Shown here piece by piece: positions 9,571 through 21,900 of a stretch of 39,881 bases of DNA. The position numbers were made by a program, and so were the translations under genes. Origin of the DNA: Mesostigma viride (taxonomy: Eukaryota; Streptophyta; Mesostigmatophyceae; Mesostigmatales; Mesostigmataceae); contig RPFO01000080.1 in assembly GCA_009746045.1 (NCBI GenBank), positions 11,966,670 through 12,006,550 of the forward strand, in the 5' to 3' direction. A model generated the notes under the pieces. The model was given only the letters and a program-made list of their open reading frames with translations. It was not told the origin of the DNA and did not search any database. Positions within the stretch are counted from its first letter, which is position 1. The number at the start of each line of letters is the position of its first letter.

Positions 9571-9730
9571 ACCGTACTGTTCCCTTCTCTGGAGCGCAGC
9601 GAAGGACCACGTACTACGCAGCGGGCAGCGGGCAGAGTCCCTCTATGTACCGCCCCAAAGTGCTTTTTTTGGCTCGGCGAAGCCAGCGGGTCACACTAGT
9701 TGCATACTACTCTAACACTTGATGATAAAC

Positions 9731-9773
9731 AGTTAACCCGTGTTTTTTTAATTAGAACGCGATATATCGCGTT
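9731..9773 (+). repeat. left end of a long-range inverted repeat pair, with palindrome
   Basis: It reads gttaacccgtgttttttta, then the perfect palindrome aacgcgatatatcgcgtt. The reverse complement of 15527-15574 carries the same two modules in the same order, with a few bases different between them. The two sites may be the ends of one approximately 5.84-kb unit. Confidence 0.65.
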
Positions 9774-10554
9774 GTAAGCTTTTTTTAGAACGCGTATAGC
9801 ACCTAAGGAATTTTTTTTTTCATGGTCATGTATATACTTTCCTGAAAGCCCATAAATCAAAGGATTTTTTGAGCTACTCAGACCTACAAAATGCTTATTC
9901 ATTAGAGAGATACACTGGTTTGAATACAGGGGGGTCTGACCATGACCGCGATTTCTTGACCCCAGGTCACAAGTCATGTGCTTATTCACAAATGGTTCAT
10001 GAAAAAAATCTGGCTTCTTGCACGAGCTATGGGCAACATATGCAGGCTCTGTGAAACAAAACTCAGGCCCATTGGGCCACTGGAGCTATTTTTCATTAGC
10101 ATCACAATTACAACGCAGTACAACGCAGTGGGAAACATGAGAGCCCTTCACAACATTACGCAACGACACGAGCCCCATTAATTAATTAATTAATTAATAG
10201 AGCCCCATAAACGGGGCCATAGTGAGCTTGGAGGGTCAAAACGTTGAAAATAGGTGTTGTATAAGTTATACTGCATCAAACATGCATCAAACATCATGAC
10301 TGGATGACCTAATACATATGACTGAATCAGGCAGCCATAGCCAAAGCATCATCCACTCTCACAACGTGTTGAGCACATGCCTCGTGGGAACGGAGGTGGT
10401 GGGTTGTCATTCCATAACGCGTGCAATACTGAAAGAAAGAGGCACGTGTAATGCACTTGAGGCTTGGATAGGTTGAGTGATCCATGAGCTTACATGCAGG
10501 CAAAGATGACGCTGGAATGCATGCTAGCAAATGGTGGCAAGATGCTAACAACAC

Positions 10555-10632
10555 ATGATTATTAATTAATTAATTAATTAAACTCGTGCTCCCGTTGGGG
10601 AGTCACGGAGCACCGAAGTGCTTTTAATCCCT
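10555..10632 (-). mobile_element. LINE 3'-end fragment, reverse orientation
   Basis: On the minus strand it reads ctccgtgactccccaacggg, then agcacgag, then (TTAA)n, the same end as at 7468-7530. Only about 75 bp of the element was copied, an extreme 5' truncation. Confidence 0.75.
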
Positions 10633-11411
10633 GTGTGTGCACTACAGGAGAAAGGGCAGAGACCCCCAGTCTCCTTCATGCCAAAGGCATGCCACAGCTG
10701 CAATCGGGCGCGGCTAGCTAAAAGGACAGGCTAACGATCCGGCAAACTGTGGGTGCAATAAGACCCATGTGAGCATATCATAGCAAGGAGCGTGGGCAAG
10801 TAATCTGAACATGATTATACACCATGATTATGGGCACCTAGCTGATCTTCTTGCACAATCAACGCAGTATAAACCATCAACATCCAATCCTCACGATATA
10901 TGCACGGCTTGACGACGTATACAGCACCTAAATACTGCACAACTGCAACCTGCTATGGCTGACATGCAAGCAACGTCGAGTAGGATGGCGGTCTTAGAGA
11001 GGCTGGGCAGAGGTCGGTAGAAATAAGTGGAAAACTGGCAGAAACTAGGTAGAAACACGATATACTTACGCCTGCAAGCACTATTGAGCCGGTGGCAGAG
11101 GCCATTTCCAGGAAAATACAGCATACCGTAGCAATAGCCACGGTCACGCCTTACGCTATTTGCAGGCACCATCATGCCCGGAGCTACCCAATAAAAGTCT
11201 GCACAAATCTCGGTTTAGCCGCTAGAGTCCGGGCGTTCGGAATGAATAAACATGTGTTAAGGGGAGGTGGCACCCCAAACCCCTTAAAAATTGAACTATG
11301 GTAATAACACTTGAAATTCATTTGCACAATGCTGAAATATGATTGCGGGCACTAAATAACATCTCTTGTGACTTGTCCATGCACTTGTTGGGGGTACTAC
11401 CCCCAAGTATA

Positions 11412-11594
11412 CGCCCCGGGCAGCGTGCGGCTGCCTAGATAGATGATGTAGTTAGAATGTTGCTAGATAGATGTAGTATGTAGCCAATGTAGATAGATTA
11501 GACCGGTAGGAATGTTTGCACCCATCCATCCATTCATCGGGGTTAATGCTCCGTGACTCCCCAACGGGAGCACGAGTCTAATTAATTAATTAAT
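11412..11594 (+). mobile_element. LINE 3' UTR insertion, 5'-truncated
   Basis: About 180 bp is nearly identical to 7341-7527: gggcagcgtgcggctgccta, the gatagatg run, catccatc, the ctccc/gggag hairpin and a (TTAA)n tail. It contains no coding part. With 10555-10632 it shows this subfamily inserting more than once in the region. Confidence 0.8.
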
Positions 11595-12591
11595 ACGCCA
11601 ATATTGCGCTATAAATAGTAAAAGACGCTAATTAGGGCTGGGTATGCCCCAGCCAATGCACACATTTGTTGGCAACCAAAAATCAACCATTTGTAGTTCC
11701 CTGAGTGTGTAGCTTGCTGAGCTATTTACATCATGGAAATGGCAAAACCTTGAACAGTTATTAATTTTCCCGCAAAACAGGTCTTTTTTTACCGGACATT
11801 GGGAATAAACATATCATAAACACTTCAGATAAGGCCACAAAATCAAGCGAAAATCCGGCTAACAGGGGGACAGCAGTGGTCCAAGTCCCAGGTCATTCCG
11901 ACAAGACTAGCTCAAGTTATAAGGTTTTGCGTGCTAAAACCTGAACATACGCTAAATGAGGTTTTTCTGTGTATAAGGCCACCTAGACAGCATGTTTTCC
12001 ATCCAAGAAGCCAAAAAACATGCCCAACTCGATCACACAACATAAGAAAAGGCTAGGCACCTCATCTGCCCTCCCCTGCCCTCAGCATGGCCAGCCTTGC
12101 CAGCGTGCGCATAGCAACACCATCGCTAGGCATACACGCACCAAGAGAGCATACACTATGCTCAGCCCAAGGTTACCATGTAAATTTATGCCAAGAACTC
12201 AGCAAGTATACGTGTAAAAACCTTAGAAAGACTGCCCAAGCAATAGAGGCAACTGCAGCCTGCAAACTTGGCAGCAAATCATACATGTTGTCTGCCATGC
12301 ATTCACATCCTATCCAGCTTGCCTTGCTGCACACATAGCAGGGAAGTCTTAATGGTTATAGCTCAAGGAAAGCAATAAAAACACCTATCTAATGCAATGC
12401 CACTCATGCAGTATGGCCAGCAAAAGAACCACTCTCACCTTCCTTTCCAATATGGCAATTTGCTAAGAAGCTGATGCCAGCTTGTTAGCCTCTAGGCACA
12501 TGCCGGATGTCTTTACTAAAACAGGCGTGTCAGATCCGGCACATAACAAAGCGTCTGAGCAAGCTCATGTCCAAAGGATTATGGAAAACAA

Positions 12592-12789
12592 ATGTCAACA
12601 CATTACCAACAACTTGACCTCGGCGCCTTAAGCATGCCAGCCACAAACTACACGAAATTGTACGAAATTGCTAGGAATCTGACGATGCAACCGAAAGAAA
12701 TGGAGCGCTTCCTGCAGGGAAACTGCCCGAAAAAAAGGCGAAAGGCCGACGTTATTGCACCTGCCTGCGTGGAAATGTTTCATGCATAA
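12592..12789 (+). CDS. possible short ORF, unknown
   Basis: 65 codons from ATG to TAA. The part from MPATNYTKLYEIARNL through KEMERFLQGNCPKKRRKAD looks more protein-like than the surrounding frames, being charged and helix-prone with a basic patch. No family is recognised, no splice sites can be tied to it, and the surrounding DNA looks non-coding. It may be chance or a relic exon. Confidence 0.18.
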   Translation: MSTHYQQLDLGALSMPATNYTKLYEIARNLTMQPKEMERFLQGNCPKKRRKADVIAPACVEMFHA

Positions 12790-13095
12790 ACTGGCACGCA
12801 AGCTCGAACAATAAAAGACATCATCCATTGATCAGGCGAACAAGGAAGGTGCGCCTTCCGTGAATACGTCGAAGGCGACATGCGCAGGCCTGCGTAGGTT
12901 CTTACCTTGAATGCCGGAAATGTAAAAGAAACCGGGAAGCTTCGGCACAAACTCGACAACACCATTAAGTTAGCTTCATAATCGCTCTTTAGAGCCTACG
13001 TTGCCTCACAATAGCTGCCGTAAACCTGCATTAAATTTCATGATCCGCAAGAGAAATTATATCCTGGACCCCCGCGCCCGTAGCCGTTCGAGAAA

Positions 13096-13592
13096 TTAGC
13101 GATATTGCAAACCGTAAACTTTCCGCCATGACATGAGGTCATCAACTAATCTTCTGCGAAATTCAAGCATTTTTTCTAGCTGTTTACGTGCCATATCGAT
13201 TAATATTGCATAAAGGCATGCCGCCATGGCCACCTCCGCGAGGGTTGAGCGGTCCGGGCACACATTATACACCGTACGGACGGTACCGCGAATTTTTTGG
13301 CGCGGAAAATTTTCGTCGCGCCACGTCCCCTTAAGAAGTCGAAACACCATGGAAATACCAAGCATGGTGCCGCAGCAGACCCGAGTCTTGCCGTAATAAT
13401 ATGTATGCCGGTTTCCAGGGTTTCCGCATGAAAGTTGGGTGAGAAACTGGAATAAACTACGTTTCCTTTGCCCCAGTACCTCAACAAACTCGTAGAAACC
13501 TAATTATCAACCTTTGAACGCATCATCATGGTCGTGCCACCCAACAGCCACTGAAATTAGCGCGAAAACTGGCGAGATCTACCTGCCGCCAT
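13096..13592 (-). CDS. candidate two-exon gene, unknown (possibly transposon-derived)
   Basis: The exons are 13592-13583 (ATGGCGGCAG) and 13499-13096. They are joined by an 83-bp intron with donor GTAGAT and acceptor ATTAG, which keeps the frame and gives 137 residues. The reading is protein-like throughout: GFYEFVEVLGQRKRSLFQFL, then RHTYYYGKTRVCCGTMLGIS, then RLLKGTWRDENFPRQKIRGT, then a helix with LAEVAMAACLYAILIDMARK. From memory, the G-x-x-VC-(x)n-IS-(x)n-RG spacing recalls a short module found in transposon-derived proteins of animals and algae. That link is tentative. The ATG may not be the true start, because the frame stays open upstream. The gene lies between the inverted repeats at 9731 and 15574. 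Confidence 0.35.
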
Positions 13593-13754
13593 CGCCGTCG
13601 TCTTCACCTTCGTCCCGCGAAAATGCCTGATTTCAGTGGTACATATTTGTTTGCAGCTGTCACAAAAAAAATACCAAAAATACCAGGATTCTTTCTTGAA
13701 TTCTATGAGATGTTTCTGACCTATGTTGAAAGTTTCAGACCAAAAATCGCATGT

Positions 13755-13824
13755 TTAACTCGCGTTATTACATAACGCAATTTTTTGCGTTGTGAGGTTA
13801 TAACGCAAAAAATTGCGTTGTTAA
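13755..13824. repeat. pair of palindromes built on ataacgcaa-ttgcgttat
   Basis: Two palindromes lie side by side: ataacgcaattttttgcgtt (13772-13791) and ttataacgcaaaaaattgcg (starting 13798), preceded by ttaactcgcgtta. The block 13755-13795 matches the reverse complement of 15431-15476, forming a second long-range inverted pair. Confidence 0.65.
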
Positions 13825-15430
13825 CATGGAGTTCAAACAACTATTTCCCAATAGGTAGTTTAGAGGCCAAACAACTGCAGTCAGGCTTAGTTTATAACCC
13901 TAGGATCTCATAAAAAAATCCCCGTACCCAAGTACCCAACGGTTGCCACGTGGCATCATGCAATGCCAGCTGTAAATCAGGACTTTTTAGGGAAGACGAA
14001 GGTGATGGCCGAACGAAATCGCGCGTACCCACTGCAGTCCTGCTGTAGTCTAGCGACATGGCGCAGCTGTTTGACCCCAGGAAACGCGATCGTAACCTAA
14101 TAGGAAGACATGTTAGCGTCCCAGCAACATACTGGGGTGAGAAATGGGCCATTTGATAGGTGTCGGCAGCGTTCTTGCTGGAATAAACTGCGATCAGGCC
14201 GGACGATAGAAACGTTGACAGCAATACCTTTCCGGCGTATTTTAAAGGATATATCGGTTTCTTTTTACTTTTTATGATACATATTAGTCGTAAACGTGCA
14301 AGGGTGGCCAGAAATCGCCGAATCCAGCGACCATGCTGCACAGCTTTGGTGTGCCGAAATGCGCCATTTTGCGGCCACCGGCTGGGCCAAGGTAACGCCA
14401 TCCATGCCTGGTAAAGCTTAAGCATCGTTTTCCTATCGATGTTTGACATTTATATATACGTTCTAGCTTGTGTAGCACATTCTTTTTGCACTATTCATGC
14501 TCTTTCTTGACCCTGGCCTGGCCCCTTTCTAAAACACCATTCTTAGATGCTTCCCTCAGTCAGTTGACCTGCCACAGGGTGATGGTGATAAGTTTTAGAG
14601 GCTGTATGGGTTTGAATACCTCCATATATGTTTGTTATACATTTCCCATACACATATTGCATGAGTGTGAGGCAGTTGGCTGGTCTCTGTGGCATCATCA
14701 AGCACGTAACTGGTGAGTAAAAGCTTCCCATTGACAGCATGTGCCACCAGGTGTGCTGGCCATCACCTGGCAAGCTATAGCAGCTTAGGCCTAGTTTATC
14801 CTTGCTAGGGCAGGCTGAAATAGGCTCAACACCACTAGTTTGTTGGTGGCTGCCTCCTAGAATGCATGCCTTGCGTAGGGTGTCCGTACCACGTTACCTA
14901 CGTGCATGGACAAGGTGGCCGCAGTGCCCGCTCTTCTCGTTAAGCGTGGCATGTGGCCAGCTTGTATTATTGGCTGCAGGTGGTTGCCCTGTCTTATTTT
15001 GACATATCTGGGCTTAGTTTGTGCATCTCCATGGGTTTATGCCCCCCAAGGGGCCCACGGTGCCTTTTGTGTGCACCCACTTGTCTACCCAGTGTTATAG
15101 TGTTATAATTGCATGGGTGTGGGGAAAATAGGAGGGCTGCTTATTTCAAGCCCATATGCAGCCACGAGGGTCTACATATATTGCTTTTACTCCAAAAAAT
15201 TCAGTGCCTGCAATACTTGACCCATGTGGCATACCGGCCCCTTGTAGTGTGAGGGGGTCATAGTTTACGAGACCCATGTGTCTTCAACTTTGAATTTCAC
15301 ATAGCCAGGCTGGGAATTACATGCCAAGACCATATACTACATTTTTTTATATATCTCAGAGAATTCATAACTGGCCTCAGATAGCCCATATCATGCTTGC
15401 TTCATTAGATGTGTTTAATTGAAATAAAGT
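13825..15430. other. no gene recognised
   Basis: A minus-strand frame of 185 codons (14449-13892) and several plus-strand frames are open, but their composition shows no motif and no convincing splice structure. A 9-bp word, aagcttcc or aaagcttccc, and some near-palindromes occur, but nothing I can name. Confidence 0.4.
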
Positions 15431-15574
15431 GTTATAACGCAAAAAATTGCGTTATAAATGTGCTAACGCGAGTTAATAGGTTTGCCACGTGTCAGATTAC
15501 AACGCGATACATCGCGTTCTAACCCTACAACGCGATGTATCGCGTTGTAAAAAAACACGGGTTAAACACGCTAC
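15431..15574. repeat. palindrome cluster, right end of the inverted repeat pair
   Basis: It contains four palindromic modules: gttataacgcaaaaaattgc (15431 on), taacgcgagttaa, aacgcgatacatcgcgtt and acaacgcgatgtatcgcgtt, followed by gtaaaaaaacacgggttaa. In reverse complement the last two modules match 9731-9773 and the first two match 13755-13795. Confidence 0.7.
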
Positions 15575-15721
15575 AAGCTGATTACAACGCCAAAGTGGCT
15601 GAAGGCCTGAAGCTTTCATGCGACACGACCACACCTCTCAGCATAGAACCACACTACTGGTTGTCTTCTTGACACTACCAAACCCCAAGTAGGCCCGGAT
15701 AAACAGCCAATGTCCACTGAG

Positions 15722-15928
15722 TCAGTACAGAGTGGCCAATAAGCACATGGCAGCAGCCAACTTGCTACTGAATCTGAAGAACATCATCAGGGTCCACTGC
15801 GGGTGCTGTGGCGGCTTGCTCCTTGGCCGCGGACGTGTGTTGGTTTCCATGGTGGTGCCTCCCATGCGCCGGAGCTTCTTGTCTTGCCACTTGTGGTACG
15901 CTCGCTCAAAGCCGCTGAACTTGTCAAA
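15722..15928 (-). CDS. possible exon downstream of the aldo-keto reductase, unknown
   Basis: After an acceptor-like gcacag at 15934-15929, the minus strand is open to TGA at 15724-15722. It reads FDKFSGFERAYHKWQDKKLR, then RMGGTTMETNTRPRPRSKPP. The first 25 residues look like protein and the rest is basic and Pro-rich. It begins 56 bp past the reductase stop codon on the same strand. It could be an alternative last exon, part of the next gene, or chance. No family is recognised. Confidence 0.22.
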   Translation of the reverse strand, partial: FDKFSGFERAYHKWQDKKLRRMGGTTMETNTRPRPRSKPPQHPQWTLMMFFRFSSKLAAAMCLLATLY

Positions 15929-15983
15929 CTGTGCGAAGCTGGTTACTAGCTAATAAAAAGCAGCATGTTCCACCTTTGTCAGG

Positions 15984-18900
15984 CTATTCAAAATTGGAGT
16001 CAAAGTTTGCCCAGTCGGGATTAACAAACCGATGCCCCCGATCCAGTCCATCCAAGGCCGTCTTGGCATCGGGTGGTAAACTAAAGTCAAACACGCTGAT
16101 GTTCTTTTTTAGCCGATCGAGAGAAAGGCTCTTGGGGATGACGGCCACCCCCCGTTCAACATTCCAGCGCAGGATCACCTGCGGGGGAGCAGGAACCGGG
16201 GCAGCCAAAAACTTCAACTCAGCTGGCAGCTGGAACCACTGAAAAGCAAGGGAATGACAGTCAGGGTCTACCCTGTTCGATACGTGTACTCTTCCCACCT
16301 TCCTCGCTTCCGTATACAAGAAACAGGAAACAAACTCTTGTCTTACATTGCTGCCTGGCAAGGTTCATAACTCCGGGGGGGACCCGGCACATGCATGTCT
16401 AGTAGTTGATGCTTGTACACATCACGTGGTAATAGTGGATTGGTGACGTATGCCACTGTCATGCGCACCAGCGATCAACCCTTCAACCTGCTTCATACTC
16501 CAGTTCTTCACCGACTACGTTTTCTTGCTGGAGTCCATTACCTGCTTTCAACCACATCAGCCCAACCCACCCACCCAGCCACACCGTTATTCCATCGTTC
16601 GCGCTCCCACCCCCGCGCTCTCTACCCCCGTGTCCATCACCCTTGCACCCGCCACCGTCCCATCTACCACCCTCACATCCGCCACCCACGCACATCCGCC
16701 ACCCACGCACCCACTAACACCCACGCATCCACCGCGCTCACCTGGGCAGGCGTCTTGCCCAGCTTTGCCGCCACATCCACCACATCGGCATCCGACAGCA
16801 CGCCCGCCTGGCCCAGGGGCGCGTACGCCACCAAGCGCATGCCGTGGTCAGCGCAAAATGCCAGCATCTCGCGCTGCTGAAGGTAGGGGTGCACCTCCAC
16901 CTGGGGGAGGGGGAGGCAAACGACCGCAATAGAGAGCAAGTTGCCATAATACCTGTCAGGACAACATGACCTCGCACCATCATGAAAACATGAACTCGCG
17001 CCATCATGACAACACGACCTCGCGATGTCATGATGTCCAACACAACTTAACGACGCCATGACAACACGACCTCACGACGACATGACAACACAACCTCCCG
17101 ACACCATGACAACACAACTTCACGACGTCATGACAACACAACTTCACGACGTCATGACAACACGAAATGACGACGCCATGACAACATGAGCTCTCACGCC
17201 ATCATGACAACACCACATCATGCCACGGTGGTCATCATACATTTGCCATCACGGGAGGATTCTGCTGTGATACGTGGCACCAATCGTGGCACTCTGCGGC
17301 ATGCACAGAACTTGCCACGAAACTTAACCATCTCAATAGCAGCCATGGCACGGAGTTCTATGAGTTGACATATGAATTGTATACATGTGTTGCTGGCGGT
17401 CTACTGCTAATCCAGCAGTGCACAAGCAATCAAATGACGGCCGCGAGAGGATGCGGGCCAGATATGCACAACCGCCACCGCTAGGGCGCAGGCCACAAGG
17501 GCACAGCCGCCAGAGCTACTAGGATGTGGTGTAGAAAGGAAAGAACCACGCAGTAGCAGCCTGGAGGGGAAGTGTGCACCATGTGCCCAATGATGTGAGC
17601 GGAGCTGGAGACACAGTAGCCTCCCATGGGAACGATTAAGCGTGCAGATTGATCTGGTACAGATTCTTGCAAACATCCTCGTAGAAAAAAACAGCAGGGC
17701 TGAAAGAGCCGGGCCTTTGCCGCCTCCAATGACTATCAGCAACCATTTCTCTGATTAGCAATAACAACGCCTTTCTCAACTAAACAACAGCAGCAGCATC
17801 GGCTGCCTTCATGGCCCTGACAGACCGATACATTCTTCCAAAATCGGCTTAAATCACGATCCAGTACTCAAGAAAAGAGAGAAAAGGGGGAAATTCGAGG
17901 CAGTCATAGGAAACATGCGCGCACCCAACTACGACATATGACATAGATCAGGAACCGCACCTGCAAGCTGTCACAAGGCGGAGAGCAATGTGAAGCCCAA
18001 ACGAGCCCGAAGGTGCCATGCAAGCCCATGGCCAGCGGGTGCCTACCTGGTTGATGACGGGAGGGATGTTGGCGAACGACAGCAGATACCTCAGGTCCTT
18101 CAACGTGAAGTTGGACACCGCGATGGTGCGCGTGAGGCCCGCCTCCTGAAGCTTCTCCATCTCGAGCCATGTGTCCTGTGGTTAATAATAAATAGATCAA
18201 CAAATAAATATAATTATGTAAAAGATTCAATGAGCTTCTCCACCTCGCGCCATGCGTCCGGCTGTCACGTGCGGTGGGGAGGCGAATATTCCCAGTGGCA
18301 GGCCATGCAAGCCAAGGGAAGCCCGTGCCGCAAAGTGCACTCGGTGGGACTGTTGCACCAACGCATGGAGTTCACCCGTGGAGTAAAGGGGCGGCCTTGG
18401 TAAAAGATGTAGTACTCTAAATATTGTAAATTAAACGCCTCTGCCATCCCTTCCCCATTTCCTGCCAACTTCCCCCCACGACATGCGTCCTGCAAATGTT
18501 CAAAAAGAAAATGTGGATTGTAAACTCACCCCTTACAACTAAACTTTGAGCAGCTTTACAGCCCATCACTTGCATCTCCCGACGCTCTGTCGTGCTAGTC
18601 ACCACTAGTCATTACTAGTCACTACTAGTCATTACTAGTTATTGCTAGTCATTACTACTCATTACCAGACATTACTAGTCATTACTAGTCAAAACTAGTC
18701 ATTACTAGTCATTACTAGTCAGTACCAGTCACTACTAGTCACTACTAGTCATTACTAGTCATTACTAGTCACTACTAGTCATTACTAGTCATTACTAGTC
18801 ATTACTAGTCATTACTGGTCATTACTGGTCATTACTAGTCACTACTAGTCATTACTGGTCATTACTAGTAATTGCTAGTCATTACTAGTCATTACTACAT

Positions 18901-21900
18901 TACTAGTCATTACTAGTCATTACTAGTCATTACTAGTCATTACTGGTCATTACTAGTCATTACTAGTCATTACTGGTCATTACTAGTCATTACTAGTCAT
19001 TACTAGTCATTACTAGTCATTTCTAGTCATTACTAGTCATTACTAGTCATTACTAGTCATTACTGGTTTTACTAGTGTTGCAGCTTTTGCACTCCGTGCC
19101 TGACACGCATCCGACCAAGTCCACTTCATGCAAGAAATTTGGTGAGCCGTGCTCATTTAATCTATGACGAACCTGCTGAAGTGAGAATGAACGCCATGTA
19201 TCACAAAAGGAACATTAATAAAATTTATTTTGGTGCTGGCACCAGCTTCCATGCCACCCACGTAGTGGTTGGCTGAGTAAGGCGGTTACCATTAAAGGTG
19301 GGCTTCCATTGTAGGGAAGCAGCTTGTTTCTTTTGCCTCCTCTGGCATACACGCCACGTCCCACATGCGACCTCTCACCTCACCTCACCTTACCTGGGGT
19401 CACCCCTCAGCGTGTGTGGATACTATCGCCCGGCACCACGGTATCGTTTTGCACACCCACCTTCCGGTCGCCCACACCACACTCTTCCTTGCCCGGCAAA
19501 CCGTCCGACTATCAAGAATGAATCCACAAACAGCCCTCGACTCAACAGGGCAGTATTAGCCCCACATCCTCCCACCTCATAAAGCGCTCACACTGCAATC
19601 CCCCACACCCGCCCTTGGTGCCTGCCTGCTCACCCTCGCCCTTGCCCAGTAACCCGCCCTTATACCCCGTAGGTGTCATTAAGCAGCATCTGCCCAACCT
19701 GCTGGTTTTTGCAACCAGCCACCTGATTGGGCGCATTCGGCCTCACAGCAGCCTACCCACCTGGATGTTAGCCCGCTCGTCCTTATCCATCGAGCCATGC
19801 TGAAACAAGGCATGATTCAATGAGCAGCATTGCACCCCCTGCTGTTGATGGAATGGTGCCACCACAGCCCACCCACCCACCTTGATGTTTGCGCGATCGT
19901 CCTTATCTAGTGACCCCTCCTTCCACGCCAGCGGCCAGTGCACCATGTAGCAGTCGAGGTGGGACAGCTGGAGGTCAGCCAGGCTCTGTTCTGCTGCTGC
20001 ACGCACCTGCACATGGTGGGCCATGCACGAAGCGAGTTATGATGGTAGAATTCGGTTGTTTATGAGCTGGGTTGACAATGTTCAATAAGCAGCTGCCTCC
20101 AACACGGCGGTGTCAAGGTTACTGTACTAGGGGAGTTTTCAAAGGATGCATCAATGCCTCGAATCATGAATAACATACTCACCTGCCCTATACGATGTCA
20201 TGCAGAATGGCATGGAGAACGATTGAGCCATGGGGGGACATCCTGGTGCACCCGATCTCCCTTTCAAGCCTTGCAGGTTACTACGTTTGGGTATTGTATA
20301 CTTTCGGTTTACGCTTTGGTATAGTATACTAGGAAGGATCATATAGTATACTAGGAAGGATCATATAGTATACTAGGAAGGATCATATAGTATACTAGGA
20401 AGGATCCTATGGTATACTAGGAAGGATCATATAGTATACTAGGAAGGATCATATAGTATACTAGGAAGGATCATATAGTATACTAGGAAGGATCATATAG
20501 TATACTAGGAAGGATCATATGGTATACTAGGAAGGATCATATAGTATACTAGGAAGGATCATATAGTATACTAGGAAGGATCATATAGTATACTAGGAAG
20601 GATCATATAGTATACTAGGAAGGATCCTATAGTGTACTAGGAAGGATCATATAGTGTACTAGGAAGGATCATAAAATATACTAGGAAGGATCCTATAGTA
20701 TACTAGGAAGGATCCTATAGTATACTAGGAAGGATCCTATAGTATACTAGGAAGGATCCTATAGTATACTAGGAAGGATCATATAGTATACTAGGAAGGA
20801 TCATATAGTATACTAGGAAGGATCATATGGTATACTAGGAAGGATCCTATGGTATACTAGGAAGGATCATATAGTATACTAGGAAGGATCCTATAGTATA
20901 CTAGGAAGGATCACATAGTATACTAGGAAGGATCATATGGTATACTAGGAAGGATCACATAGTATACTAGGAAGGATCATATAGTATACTAGGAAGGATC
21001 ATATAATATACTAGGAAGGATCATATAGTATACTAGGAACGATCATATAGTATACTAGGAAGGATCATATAGTATACTAGGAAGGATCATATAGTATACT
21101 AGGAAGGATCATATGGTATACTAGGAAGGATCATATAGTATACTAGGAAGGATCATAAAATATACTAGGAAGGATCCTATAGTATACTAGGAAGGATGAT
21201 ATAGTGTACTAGGAAGGATCCTATAGTATACTAGGAAGGATCATATAGTATACTAGGAAGGATCATATAGTATACTAGGAAGGATCATATAGTATACTAG
21301 GAAGGATCCTATAGTATACTAGGAAGGATCACGATTAGTATCGTGAGCGCTATCAGCCGTTCTGCAGGCCCGAAGCTGATCGAGAAGAGTACTTGTCCAT
21401 ATGCGACCTCGTGCACCTGTAGAACTGGAAAAGCTGGCTCCCTCCATCAGCCCCCCCCCCACACACACACCCGACCCCACCGTCAGGGAATCAATTCCCA
21501 GTGTACACTTGCCTGTATTTTATATTGGCAGGTGATATGTGTGTTATTGTGTTATGTGCTTATATTACTATAGTGTTTACTACTAGCTTCACGCACATAT
21601 TTTAACTATATTTTTCTGTGAAGTATTTCCTAAGATATTAAATATCTTGTGCTAAAATTATTTAGTGTGCGCCACGTCAAGGTACGGTACTTAATTTAGG
21701 ACCTGTAAGGGCTGTCCTGTGGCGGCGGCTGCCAGTCCTGGCATGCTGACTGTGTCCGTTTTAGATTCCGTGGTCTTACTTGTCTCATCTCATACTTTAC
21801 GGTCTGGATTAGCTCTCAGCAGCATCTACGGACTGGATTTTGTGTTGCGTGGCATGCATGGTGCAAGGTCATGCCAAGCGTCGATAAAAGGTAGAGACTG

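Larger units (their letters stand above)
9774..13095. other. long AT-richer stretch, almost no coding signal
   Basis: Apart from two LINE tails (10555-10632, 11412-11594), an isolated (TTAA)n run at 10178-10198 and one possible short ORF at 12592, I see nothing recognisable. On the minus strand at about 12965-12910 a short open stretch ends in a good 5' splice site (ttcaag/gtaaga), so an unrecognised exon is possible there. Confidence 0.4.

Noticed and set aside
13892-14449. 185-codon minus-strand ORF
   Set aside because: No motif, no compositional sign of coding, and several competing frames. A chance frame seems likelier.
18595-21332. Regular arrays that could be mistaken for CRISPR
   Set aside because: The units are head-to-tail with no spacers between them, and the setting is an intron of a eukaryotic gene.
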